From Paraburkholderia antibiotica (GTDB lineage Bacteria > Pseudomonadota > Gammaproteobacteria > Burkholderiales > Burkholderiaceae), in the NCBI RefSeq assembly GCF_012927125.1, contig NZ_JABBFZ010000017.1, forward strand, positions 62,001-126,000: 64,000 bases of DNA. Direction: 5' to 3'. A program made the position numbers and the translations under genes. Each line of letters opens with the position of its first letter. Position 1 is the first letter of the stretch. This document shows, piece after piece, positions 52,803 to 62,209 of the stretch. A model generated the notes under the pieces. The model was not told the DNA's origin, searched no databases, and worked only from the letters and a program-made list of their open reading frames with translations.

Positions 52803-53954
52803 TTATTTTCCGTATTGTTCGCAAATTTCATTGACCGCGCGGCACACGCGCTCGACATCGCCTTCGTTCATCAGCGTGAAGAGCGGCAGCGTCACGGTGG
52901 TGGCGCCGAAGCGCTCCGCGTGCGGGAACATGCCTTCCCGGAAGCCGCGCGCGCGGTACAGCGAGAACAGGTGTAGCGCCGGGTAATGCACGCCCGAGCC
53001 GATGCCGCAATTCTTCAGCTCGCCCATGAAGCCGGCGCGGTCGATCGACAGTTTTTCGAGCGGCAGCGTGATCTGGAACATGTGCCAGTTGCTGTTCTCG
53101 AAGTCGGCGAACGGCAGGCCGATGCCGAGCTGGACCGCCGCGCCGCCTTCGAGGCCGGCGAAATACGCCCGCACCAGCTTCCTGCGCTGCGCGGTGAAGC
53201 GTTCGATGTGCGGCAGCTGGCCGAGGCCGACGCGCGCGGCGACGTCGGTCAGGTTGTACTTGCCGCCGAGCACGTCGCAGTCCATGCCGTCGAAGCCGGT
53301 GCGGGTGATGCCCTGCAGCCGGTACTTCTGCGCGAGCAGCGCTTCTTCCTCGTTGTTCAGGACCAGCGCGCCGCCTTCGACCGAGGTCAGATTCTTGTTC
53401 GCGTGGAAGCTGAACGACACGATGTCGCCGAGCTTGCCGATGCGCTCGCCGCGCCACGTCGAGCCGAACGCCTGCGCCGCGTCTTCGATCACGCGCAGCT
53501 TGTGCGCGCGGGCGATCGCGTACAGGCGGTCCATGTCGACCGGCAGGCCGCTCAGGAACACCGGCAGCAGCGCCTTGGTGCGCGGTGTGATGGCTTTTTC
53601 GAGCTGGTCCAGATCGATGTTGCGGGTGACCGGGTCGATGTCGGCGAACACCGGCGTCGCGCCGGTTTCGAGGATCACGTTGGAGGTCGACACCCAGGTG
53701 GCCGGCGTCGTGATGACTTCGTCGCCGGGACCGACGCCGGCGATGCGCAGGCCGATTTCGAGCGTCGCGGTGCCGGAGTTGAAGGTGCGCACTGGACGGC
53801 CGCCGCAGAACTCGGAGAGCGCCGCCTCGAACTTCTGGTTCTGCGGGCCGGTGGTGATCCAGCCGGAACGCAGCACGTCGGCGACGCCCTGGATCGTTTC
53901 TTCATCGATCTCGGGTTTGACAAACGGCAAAAACGGGACTGTTGACTGGCTCAT
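52803..53954 (-). CDS. arnB: UDP-4-amino-4-deoxy-L-arabinose aminotransferase
   Basis: A 383-residue PLP enzyme of the DegT/ArnB family that aminates UDP-4-ketopentose with glutamate. FLPFVKPEIDEETIQGVADV at the N-terminus, VRTFNSGTATLEIGLRIAGV, and the PLP-Lys motif SFHANKNLTSVEGGALVLNN are characteristic. RPDEINFN-type C-terminal ends are replaced by GDVERVCRAVNEICEQYGK. First gene of the tight arnBC-A-A-D group. The ATG at 53954 is chosen because upstream sequence encodes no conserved residues. Confidence 0.95.
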   Translation of the reverse strand: MSQSTVPFLPFVKPEIDEETIQGVADVLRSGWITTGPQNQKFEAALSEFCGGRPVRTFNSGTATLEIGLRIAGVGPGDEVITTPATWVSTSNVILETGATPVFADIDPVTRNIDLDQLEKAITPRTKALLPVFLSGLPVDMDRLYAIARAHKLRVIEDAAQAFGSTWRGERIGKLGDIVSFSFHANKNLTSVEGGALVLNNEEEALLAQKYRLQGITRTGFDGMDCDVLGGKYNLTDVAARVGLGQLPHIERFTAQRRKLVRAYFAGLEGGAAVQLGIGLPFADFENSNWHMFQITLPLEKLSIDRAGFMGELKNCGIGSGVHYPALHLFSLYRARGFREGMFPHAERFGATTVTLPLFTLMNEGDVERVCRAVNEICEQYGK

Positions 53955-54074
53955 GAATGCATCGCTCGATTGAAAGGGGGGCTCAGCCCGACGGGCGCGA
54001 AGTAAACCACAAAGTACGCGCAAACCCAAGACCACGGCGGAAAAGACGCAACCGTGCAGCTTACCGCGCTCAAG

Positions 54075-54091
54075 CTTACGTCTGGCTTAGG
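54075..54091 (+). promoter_or_regulatory. candidate PmrA-like direct repeat upstream of arnB
   Basis: CTTACG-TCTGG-CTTAGG has the layout of a PmrA box (two CTTA hexamers spaced by five bases), and the second half is also part of an inverted repeat GGCTTA...TAAGCC (54084-54104). It lies about 120 bases upstream of the arnB ATG, in reverse orientation to it. Regulation by a PmrA-type regulator is only a possibility. Confidence 0.3.
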
Positions 54092-54280
54092 CGGCCGGTA
54101 AGCCGCCTGGGTTCCTGCGTGCCTGCCGATCGCTTACAGTCCGATTGCAGCGCGGCCGTTGCGCGACTGTCGCACGTGGGCCGCGAACTTTTCGCGAAAT
54201 TGTCGCGCCGGGCGTGTTTCGCCAAGGCGGCGCGAAGATGCTAAACGGTTATAAATGGTGACCGGGCCTGACCGGCGGTA

Positions 54281-54300
54281 GCCGGCCAGCCGTGGCCGGC
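54281..54300 (-). terminator. hairpin after the SMR-like gene
   Basis: GCCGGCCA and TGGCCGGC form an eight-base-pair stem with loop GCCG, seven bases past the stop. No U-run follows, so read-through into arnB is likely. Confidence 0.35.
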
Positions 54301-54307
54301 GCCGCGC

Positions 54308-54679
54308 CTAGCTGCGCGCGAGCACGAACACGCCGATCAGGATGATGCCGATGCCGACCAGCTTCTGCACCGACATCACTTCGCCGAACAGATACCACGC
54401 GGCCAGCGCGTTGACCACGTAGCCGAGCGACAGCATCGGATAGGCGATCGACACGTCCACGCGCGACAGCCCGACGACCCACACCACCACGCTGATCACA
54501 TAGCAGGCGAGCCCGCCGATGATCGGCGGCTGCATCGCGAGCTTGAAGCCGATGGGCAGGATGTTCGCACGGGTGAATTCGAAGTGTCCAACGGCATTCG
54601 TGCCGGCCTTGAGAAGGAGCTGCGCACCGGCGTTCAGCGTGACGCCGGCGAGAATGCAGAAGAGGGAAATCGGGTTCAT
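54308..54679 (-). CDS. SMR/EamA-type small membrane protein, likely Ara4N-lipid flippase subunit (ArnE/F-like)
   Basis: A 123-residue protein with four membrane helices: ISLFCILAGVTLNAGAQLLL, PPIIGGLACYVISVVVWVVG, VDVSIAYPMLSLGYVVNALA, and VGIGIILIGVFVLA. SIAYPMLSLGYV is the SMR signature region. In enterobacteria ArnE and ArnF together flip undecaprenyl-phosphate-Ara4N; only one such gene is seen here, so it may work as a homodimer. It follows arnT by 24 bases and precedes arnB, supporting the role. Confidence 0.85.
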   Translation of the reverse strand: MNPISLFCILAGVTLNAGAQLLLKAGTNAVGHFEFTRANILPIGFKLAMQPPIIGGLACYVISVVVWVVGLSRVDVSIAYPMLSLGYVVNALAAWYLFGEVMSVQKLVGIGIILIGVFVLARS

Positions 54680-54703
54680 CGAACGGTCCGGATGGCGGGG
54701 TGG

Positions 54704-56605
54704 TCAGGGTTGTGTTTTGGCAGCCGACGCCGGCGCCGGTACCGCGGCGGGCGTGGCTGGCGTGGTGGATGCGGCCGGGGCTGCGGTGTCCGCTGCGGCC
54801 GGCGTGGCCGGCGTGGCCGGTGCTGCGGCCGGGGAAGCCGAAGAGGCCGCGGCCGGCGAGGTTACAGGCGCGGCATCGGTCGCGGCGGGCGCAGCGCCGG
54901 CGTCCGCCGGCAGCGGTTTCATCACCACCACGCGACGCGAATCGCGCGCGATCACCTGTATCGGCAGCCCCTGTTTGACGAGGCGCTCGTAGGTCGGCGG
55001 CGGAATCAGCGCGAGCGCGTAGCGGTCGGCCTTCCAGCGTTCGATCCACGCATCGACGGTCGGGACCCATTTTTTCGGCTCGACCGATACGCCGAACGCG
55101 AGTTCGTCCGGGTGCTCGACCATGATCATCGTGTGGTCGATATAGAACGGCAGCGTGTGATCGAGCACGCCGACCGAATAGAACGGTGTGTCGGGCGGCA
55201 GCTTCGCGAGCTCGGCCTTGATGGCCGGCGCGAGCGGCGCGCCGGAGCTCAGGCGGCCGAACACGTCGTGACCGGTGCCGGCGATCGTGCCGAGCAGCAG
55301 CCAGCCCGCGCCGAACGCGGCGAGCGCGCCGAGGCCGACCCGCTTGCCGGCGCCGCCGGCCTGGCCGCGGCGATTCAGCCACAGCGCGAACAGCGTCAGC
55401 ACGAACGCGACGGCGAGCGCGGCGAGCACCCATACGCGGAATGCGACGTACAGCTCGGTCGGGTTGCGCGCGGTGCCGAGGCGCGGCAGGAACAGCGCGC
55501 CGAACGCGGCGACCACGAAAAAGAGCGCGTAGCCCGCCAGATGGCGGTGCAACTGCTCACGCGTGACGAGCGGCAGGTACATGCCGATCAGCATGGCGAT
55601 CGGCGGCGCGATCGGCAGCGTATAGGACAGCAGCTTCGAATGCGACGCGCTGAAGAACAGGAAGATGAACACGATCCAGGTGAGCATCAGCGTGACCGGC
55701 GCGAAGCCGTTCGGCTGACGCGGCTGGCGCCATGCGTGACGCACGCTTTGCAGCGTCACCGACAGCCACGGCAGGAAGCCCACCAGCAGCACCGGCACGA
55801 AGTAGTAGAACGGGCCGGGGCGGTTCTGCTCGGGCGTCAGATAGCGCTTGAACTGCTGAACGATGAAGAAGAAGTTCAGGAATTCCGGATTGCGCTGTTG
55901 CACGAGCACGAACCACGGCGTCACGATCGCGAAAAAGACGATCAGTCCGCTCACCAGGTGCAGCCGCTTCCACAGCGCCCAGTCGCGCGCGATCAGCGTG
56001 TACAGCACCAGCACCGCGCCCGGCAGGATCAGGCCGACGAGGCCCTTGGAGAGCACCGCCATCGCCATCGATGCCCAGCACACCCACATCCAGCCGCGCA
56101 CGCACGATGGCCGCAGGTTGGGGCGCTGCGCGAGCAGCAGCGCGCACAGCGTGAGCGTCATCCAGAACGACAGGCCCATGTCGAGCGTGTTGAAGTGGCC
56201 CATCAGGTTCCAGTACGGCGAGCAGGCGAGCACCAGCGCCGCGAACACGCCGGCCGTCGTGTTGAACACGCGCGCGCCGGTGAAGCCGAGCAGCAGCACG
56301 CCGACGAAGCCCGTCAGCGCGGTATAGAGGCGCGCCTGCCATTCGCCGATACCGAACCACGCGAACGTCAGCGCATTCGCCCAGGTTTGCAGCGGCGGTT
56401 TCTCAAAATACTTGTAGGCGTTGTAGCGCGGCGTGATCCAGTCGCCGGTGACGAACATCTCGCGCGCCATTTCGGCGTAGCGGCCTTCGTCGCTCGGCAG
56501 CAGATGGCGCCAGCCGAGCGGCACGAACCAGATCACGGCGAGAACCAGCACCAGCAGCAGGATGGCGGTGCGGTTGAGCGGTAGCCTCGACGGCGTATCG
56601 TTCAT
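54704..56605 (-). CDS. arnT: lipid A 4-amino-4-deoxy-L-arabinose transferase (ArnT, GT83-like)
   Basis: A 633-residue inner-membrane GT-C glycosyltransferase with about 12-13 helices. The first periplasmic loop holds the catalytic region WRHLLPSDEGRYAEMAREMF (Asp-Glu pair). PRYNAYKYFEKPPLQTWANA is conserved in ArnT. It transfers Ara4N from undecaprenyl phosphate to lipid A phosphates, lowering surface charge and giving polymyxin resistance. About 75 C-terminal residues are Ala/Pro/Thr-rich (from about 560), not present in E. coli ArnT. In Burkholderia L-Ara4N modification is reported as essential, so this gene may be too. Confidence 0.93.
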   Translation of the reverse strand: MNDTPSRLPLNRTAILLLVLVLAVIWFVPLGWRHLLPSDEGRYAEMAREMFVTGDWITPRYNAYKYFEKPPLQTWANALTFAWFGIGEWQARLYTALTGFVGVLLLGFTGARVFNTTAGVFAALVLACSPYWNLMGHFNTLDMGLSFWMTLTLCALLLAQRPNLRPSCVRGWMWVCWASMAMAVLSKGLVGLILPGAVLVLYTLIARDWALWKRLHLVSGLIVFFAIVTPWFVLVQQRNPEFLNFFFIVQQFKRYLTPEQNRPGPFYYFVPVLLVGFLPWLSVTLQSVRHAWRQPRQPNGFAPVTLMLTWIVFIFLFFSASHSKLLSYTLPIAPPIAMLIGMYLPLVTREQLHRHLAGYALFFVVAAFGALFLPRLGTARNPTELYVAFRVWVLAALAVAFVLTLFALWLNRRGQAGGAGKRVGLGALAAFGAGWLLLGTIAGTGHDVFGRLSSGAPLAPAIKAELAKLPPDTPFYSVGVLDHTLPFYIDHTMIMVEHPDELAFGVSVEPKKWVPTVDAWIERWKADRYALALIPPPTYERLVKQGLPIQVIARDSRRVVVMKPLPADAGAAPAATDAAPVTSPAAASSASPAAAPATPATPAAADTAAPAASTTPATPAAVPAPASAAKTQP

Positions 56606-56694
56606 GAATTTTCAACCTTTTGTTATCGATGACGCGCGCAAGCGCGCGGCGCCGGAGTCCGGCCCCGGGCGGGATACGCCGGCGCCGGGCGCGA

Positions 56695-57069
56695 TCAGGC
56701 TTCGATCAGCAACGCGGCCGCGACCTTGCGGCCCTCGGCCATCAGAATGTTGTAGGTACGGCAGGCCGCCTTGAAGTCCATCGTTTCGACGCCGATGCGT
56801 TTCGCGGTGAGCGCGGCGGTCAGGCGTGGGTGCGGAAAGCGCAGCCGCTCGCCGCTGCCGAACACGACCACCTCGGGCGCGGCGTCGATCAGCATCGCGA
56901 AGTGCTCGGGGCTCAATTGCTCGAAGGACGAGACGGGCCAGGCAATGACCGGTGCGTCCGGCAGCACGAGAATGCTGCCCGCGTGACGCACCAGATTGAT
57001 TTCGACGTAGTCGGTGCCGTAGCCGGTGACGGTGTTCAGCGCGCCGCTGGAATCCTGATGTAATTTCAA
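56695..57069 (-). CDS. Mth938/DUF498-domain protein
   Basis: A 124-residue small protein of the Mth938 (DUF498) fold: GTDYVEINLVRHAGSILVLP, VIAWPVSSFEQLSPEHFAML and PEVVVFGSGERLRFPHPRLT are typical, with AACRTYNILMAEGRKVAAAL at the end. Homologues include the mitochondrial NDUFAF3 complex I assembly factor and bacterial proteins of unclear role. There is no ATG; TTG at 57069 with GGAAAACC upstream fits best. It precedes arnT by 89 bases on the same strand and may share its transcript. Confidence 0.85.
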   Translation of the reverse strand: MKLHQDSSGALNTVTGYGTDYVEINLVRHAGSILVLPDAPVIAWPVSSFEQLSPEHFAMLIDAAPEVVVFGSGERLRFPHPRLTAALTAKRIGVETMDFKAACRTYNILMAEGRKVAAALLIEA

Positions 57070-57767
57070 ATTGGTTTTCCGAAGTCGTCGTGAGACGTCA
57101 TGCGTGTTGCCGGCCTGGTTGGACGCGGCACGGGCCGCGCGGTTCGGCGCGCGTGACACACGAAGGGGCCGAAAAGGCTTGCCGATGCGGTTGGTGCATT
57201 GCGGAAGTCGGCCAAAATCCGCTAAATTATAACTTTTTAGCCGCCTTGCGGCGTCCCTTGCTCGATAGCTGCCACAAGCTGCGTCGAGCATCGGTATGGC
57301 GTATCGGTCATTTGCGCGGATTCCTACGCGGTCGTCCCCGCGGTTGCCTGCGTGGAGATCCGGGTAGCTGTTCGTGTCGGCGGTGGCGGTTTTTGCTGCG
57401 CTTTTGATGCGTTTTCGTTGCTTTTGCCGGTGGTTCGCCTGCTTTCGGGATTGGCCCGGAGCGTTCCGGTAAGCGGCGGCGCAAGACAGCCGGAAAGCCC
57501 CGGAAAGCTGATCCGCAAAAACGCAGCCTGCAATGCCTGCCGGAGCGCTCCGAACAGCCGGTCGCCCGGAAAAAGCCGCCTCATCACCCCCGGCGGCCAC
57601 GGCGGCTCGATAGTTCGGCAGTGTCGACAGTTCGCCATCCGCGACTGGCGGTCGTCGCCGCCGCGTTTCGAATGCCCCCTAGCGGTGAATCCGGGCGGTC
57701 CAGTGTCGTCAGCCGGCCCCGTTTGCCAAGGTTTGCCCCAGCCATCAACCAGGATGAAGTGCCCGCC
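57070..57767. other. divergent intergenic region between the Mth938-like gene and alaC
   Basis: About 700 bases without a supported gene. A clear minus-strand -10 box lies at 57226-57231. The alaC promoter and leader must be in the right half, which is rich in G and T on the plus strand at about 57310-57440. Confidence 0.5.
57226..57231 (-). promoter_or_regulatory. -10 box for the Mth938-like/arnT transcript
   Basis: Minus strand reads GTTATAATTTAG, a perfect TATAAT. No matching -35 is obvious. It lies about 160 bases upstream of the TTG start. Confidence 0.45.
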
Positions 57768-59006
57768 GTGAAACCGATTCTCAAATCCAACAAGTTGTTG
57801 AATGTCTGCTACGACATTCGCGGGCCCGTCCTCGAACATGCGAAGCGGCTCGAAGAAGAGGGCCACCGCATCATCAAGCTGAACATCGGCAACCTTGCGC
57901 CGTTCGGCTTCGAGGCGCCGGACGAGATCATTCAGGACATGATCCGCAACCTGCCGAATTCGTCGGGTTACTCCGATTCGAAGGGCGTGTTCGCCGCGCG
58001 CAAGGCGATCATGCATTACACGCAGGAAAAGGGCGTGCAGGGCGTCGGGCTCGACGACATCTACATCGGCAACGGCGCGTCCGAGCTGATCGTGATGGCG
58101 CTGCAGGGCCTCGTCAACGACGGCGACGAAGTGCTGCTGCCCGCGCCGGACTACCCGCTGTGGACCGCTGGCGTAAGCCTCGCGGGCGGCACGCCGGTGC
58201 ACTACATCTGCGACGAATCGAACCGCTGGATGCCCGATCTCGACGACATCCGCGCGAAGATCACCCCGAACACGCGCGCGCTCGTCGTGATCAACCCGAA
58301 CAACCCGACCGGCGCGCTGTACTCGGACGAACTGCTGCTCGGCCTGATCGAGATCGCGCGCCAGCACGGCCTGATCATCTTCGCCGACGAGGTCTACGAC
58401 AAGATCGTCTACGACGGCAGGACCCACACGTCGATGGCGTCGTTGTCCGAAGACGTGCTGACGGTCACCTTCAACAGTCTGTCGAAGAGCTATCGCTCGT
58501 GCGGCTATCGCGCCGGCTGGATGGCGATTTCGGGTCTGACCGGCGAGAACCGCCGGCTCGCGAAAGACTATCTGGAAGGGCTCGGCATCCTCGCGTCGAT
58601 GCGGCTGTGCCCGAACGTCCCCGGCCAGTATGCGATCCAGACCGCGCTCGGCGGCTATCAGAGCATCAACGACCTGATCGTGCCGAGCGGGCGTCTCTAC
58701 AAGCAGCGCGAGCTCGCCTACGACATGCTGACGGCGATTCCCGGCGTGAGCTGCGTGAAGCCGGAAGCGGCGCTCTACATGTTCCCGCGCCTCGACCCGA
58801 AGGTGTATCCGATCCAGAACGACCAGCAATTCATTCTCGACCTGCTGCTCGAAGAACGCGTGCTGCTCGTGCAGGGCACCGGCTTCAACTGGAAGACGCC
58901 GGATCACTTCCGCGTCGTGTTCCTGCCGAATGTCGACGACCTCGCGGATTCGATCAACCGGATTGCGCGTTTCCTCGACGGCTACCGCAAGCGTCACACG
59001 GCCTGA
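57768..59006 (+). CDS. alaC: alanine-synthesising transaminase (AlaC/AlaA-type aminotransferase)
   Basis: A 412-residue fold-type I PLP aminotransferase. KPILKSNKLLNVCYDIRGPV and IIKLNIGNLAPFGFEAPDEI open the protein; PNNPTGALY, IIFADEVYDKIVYDGRTHTS and the PLP-Lys motif SLSKSYRSCGYRAGW follow; the substrate Arg is in DHFRVVFLP. It makes alanine from pyruvate and glutamate and may serve other amino acids. GTG at 57768 is chosen because homologues start MKPI/VKPI; a longer frame adds about 49 unrelated residues. It precedes hom by 93 bases, the common betaproteobacterial order. Confidence 0.93.
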   Translation: MKPILKSNKLLNVCYDIRGPVLEHAKRLEEEGHRIIKLNIGNLAPFGFEAPDEIIQDMIRNLPNSSGYSDSKGVFAARKAIMHYTQEKGVQGVGLDDIYIGNGASELIVMALQGLVNDGDEVLLPAPDYPLWTAGVSLAGGTPVHYICDESNRWMPDLDDIRAKITPNTRALVVINPNNPTGALYSDELLLGLIEIARQHGLIIFADEVYDKIVYDGRTHTSMASLSEDVLTVTFNSLSKSYRSCGYRAGWMAISGLTGENRRLAKDYLEGLGILASMRLCPNVPGQYAIQTALGGYQSINDLIVPSGRLYKQRELAYDMLTAIPGVSCVKPEAALYMFPRLDPKVYPIQNDQQFILDLLLEERVLLVQGTGFNWKTPDHFRVVFLPNVDDLADSINRIARFLDGYRKRHTA

Positions 59007-59099
59007 GCCGGCCTCGCGTACGATGTGGCGCGCGAGTGCGAGACATGAGGCGCCACGCCCGACCCCGTTTTTTAATCATTTACTCGACACACACGCTGC

Positions 59100-60431
<1,332 letters not shown>

Positions 60432-60439
60432 GCCGAACT

Positions 60440-61891
60440 ATGAACTACCTCTCCACGCGCGGCGCCGGAGCCGGCGAGCGCCATACCTTCTCCGACATCC
60501 TGCTCGGCGGTCTCGCGAAAGACGGCGGCCTGTATCTGCCGGCCGACTACCCGCGTGTCACCGCGGACGAACTCGCGCGCTGGCGCACGCTGCCGTACGC
60601 GGATCTCGCGTTCGAGATCCTGTCGAAGTTCTGCGACGACATCCCCGCCGAAGATCTGCGCGCGCTCACGCGCAAGACCTACACCGCCGCGACCTACTGC
60701 AATGTGCGCGACGACGAAAGCGCCGCGCAGATCACACCGTTGAAGACGCTCGGCGTCGAAGGCGGCGCGCCGCTGTCGCTGCTCGAACTGTCGAACGGCC
60801 CGACGCTCGCGTTCAAGGACATGGCGATGCAGCTGATCGGCAACCTGTTCGAGTACGCGCTGGCGAAGCACGGCGAAACGCTGAACATCCTCGGCGCGAC
60901 CTCGGGCGACACCGGCAGCGCCGCCGAATACGCGATGCGCGGCAAGCAAGGCATCCGCGTGTTCATGCTGTCGCCGCACAAGAAGATGAGCGCGTTCCAG
61001 ACCGCGCAGATGTACAGCCTGCAAGACCCGAACATCTTCAACCTCGCGGTGGAAGGCGTGTTCGACGACGCGCAGGACATCGTCAAGGCGGTCTCGAACG
61101 ATCACGCGTTCAAGGCGAAGTACAAGATCGGCACGGTCAATTCGATCAACTGGGCACGTGTCGTCGCGCAGGTCGTGTACTACTTCAAGGGCTACTTTGC
61201 CGCGACGAAGAGCAACGACGAGCGCGTGTCGTTCACGGTGCCGTCGGGCAACTTCGGCAACGTGTGCGCGGGCCACATCGCGCGCATGATGGGTCTGCCG
61301 ATCGAAAAACTCGTGGTCGCGACCAACGAGAACGACGTGCTCGACGAGTTCTTCCGCACCGGCATCTACCGCGTGCGCAAGGCGGCCGAGACGTATCACA
61401 CCAGCAGCCCGAGCATGGACATTTCGAAGGCGTCGAACTTCGAGCGCTTCGTGTTCGATCTGCTCGGCCGCGATCCGGCGCGCGTGCTGCAACTGTTCCG
61501 CGACGTCGAGGAGAAGGGCGGTTTCGATCTCGCGGCGAGCGGCGACTTCGCGCGCGTGAAGGAATTCGGTTTCGTGTCGGGCAGCAGCAGCCATGACACG
61601 CGCGTCGACACGATCCGCGACGTGTTCGAACGCTACGACACGATGATCGATACGCATACGGCCGACGGCGTGAAGGTCGCGCGCGAGCATCTGCAGCCGG
61701 GCATCCCGATGATCGTGCTGGAGACCGCGCAGCCGATCAAGTTCGGCGAGACGATCCGCGAGGCGCTGCTGCGCGAACCGGAGCGGCCGGCGGCGTTCTC
61801 GGGGCTCGAATCGCTGCCGCAGCGCTTCGAGGTCGTGCCGGCGGATGCGCAACGGGTGAAGGACTTTATCGTCGCTAACACGGGCAAATAA
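60440..61891 (+). CDS. thrC: threonine synthase
   Basis: A 483-residue PLP enzyme converting O-phosphohomoserine to threonine. MNYLSTRGAGAGERHTFSDI is typical of the long ThrC form; the PLP Lys126 is in GPTLAFKDMAMQLIGNLFEY; GATSGDTGSAAEYAM binds the phosphate; SGNFGNVCAGHIARMMG follows. It is the last gene of alaC-hom-thrC and is followed by a strong terminator. Confidence 0.97.
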   Translation: MNYLSTRGAGAGERHTFSDILLGGLAKDGGLYLPADYPRVTADELARWRTLPYADLAFEILSKFCDDIPAEDLRALTRKTYTAATYCNVRDDESAAQITPLKTLGVEGGAPLSLLELSNGPTLAFKDMAMQLIGNLFEYALAKHGETLNILGATSGDTGSAAEYAMRGKQGIRVFMLSPHKKMSAFQTAQMYSLQDPNIFNLAVEGVFDDAQDIVKAVSNDHAFKAKYKIGTVNSINWARVVAQVVYYFKGYFAATKSNDERVSFTVPSGNFGNVCAGHIARMMGLPIEKLVVATNENDVLDEFFRTGIYRVRKAAETYHTSSPSMDISKASNFERFVFDLLGRDPARVLQLFRDVEEKGGFDLAASGDFARVKEFGFVSGSSSHDTRVDTIRDVFERYDTMIDTHTADGVKVAREHLQPGIPMIVLETAQPIKFGETIREALLREPERPAAFSGLESLPQRFEVVPADAQRVKDFIVANTGK

Positions 61892-62209
61892 GCCGACTCG
61901 CTGGCAGGTGAGTGAATAGGCGAACGGGCCTTGCCGGGTAGGCAAGGCCCGTTTGTTTTTGCCGATCGGTTTTGTTCGCGCGGGCTGGAGGACAGCTTGT
62001 GCGAACAAGGCAGCATTCCATGCGGTAGCGTTTTCGGCTCACCCGGTCGATGCAATCCTCCGCGATATCTTCCGCCACGAACACGGACTCCATACGCCCG
62101 CCCATCCACGCATCGAAAAACACAAAAAGTTCTCCATAACGCCCGGCCGCCCAGGCTGACGGCATCGGCCGCTACAATGCTCTTTTAACCTGCGGCTTCG
62201 ACCTCCGAG
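61892..62209. other. intergenic region between thrC and moeA
   Basis: Apart from the thrC terminator, no gene or motif is evident. The moeA promoter must lie here. Confidence 0.5.
61923..61960 (+). terminator. intrinsic terminator after thrC
   Basis: AACGGGCCTTGCC (61923-61935) pairs perfectly with GGCAAGGCCCGTT (61941-61953) around GGGTA, followed by TTGTTTTT. Confidence 0.95.

Larger units (their letters stand above)
53955..54307. other. intergenic region between the SMR-like gene and arnB
   Basis: About 350 bases without a gene. It holds a hairpin just after the SMR-like gene, a CTTA direct repeat at 54075 and presumably a second promoter for arnBCAAD. Confidence 0.5.

Noticed and set aside
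54584..56584. 666-codon open frame antisense to arnT
   Set aside because: Arg/Gln-rich shadow of arnT without recognisable domains.
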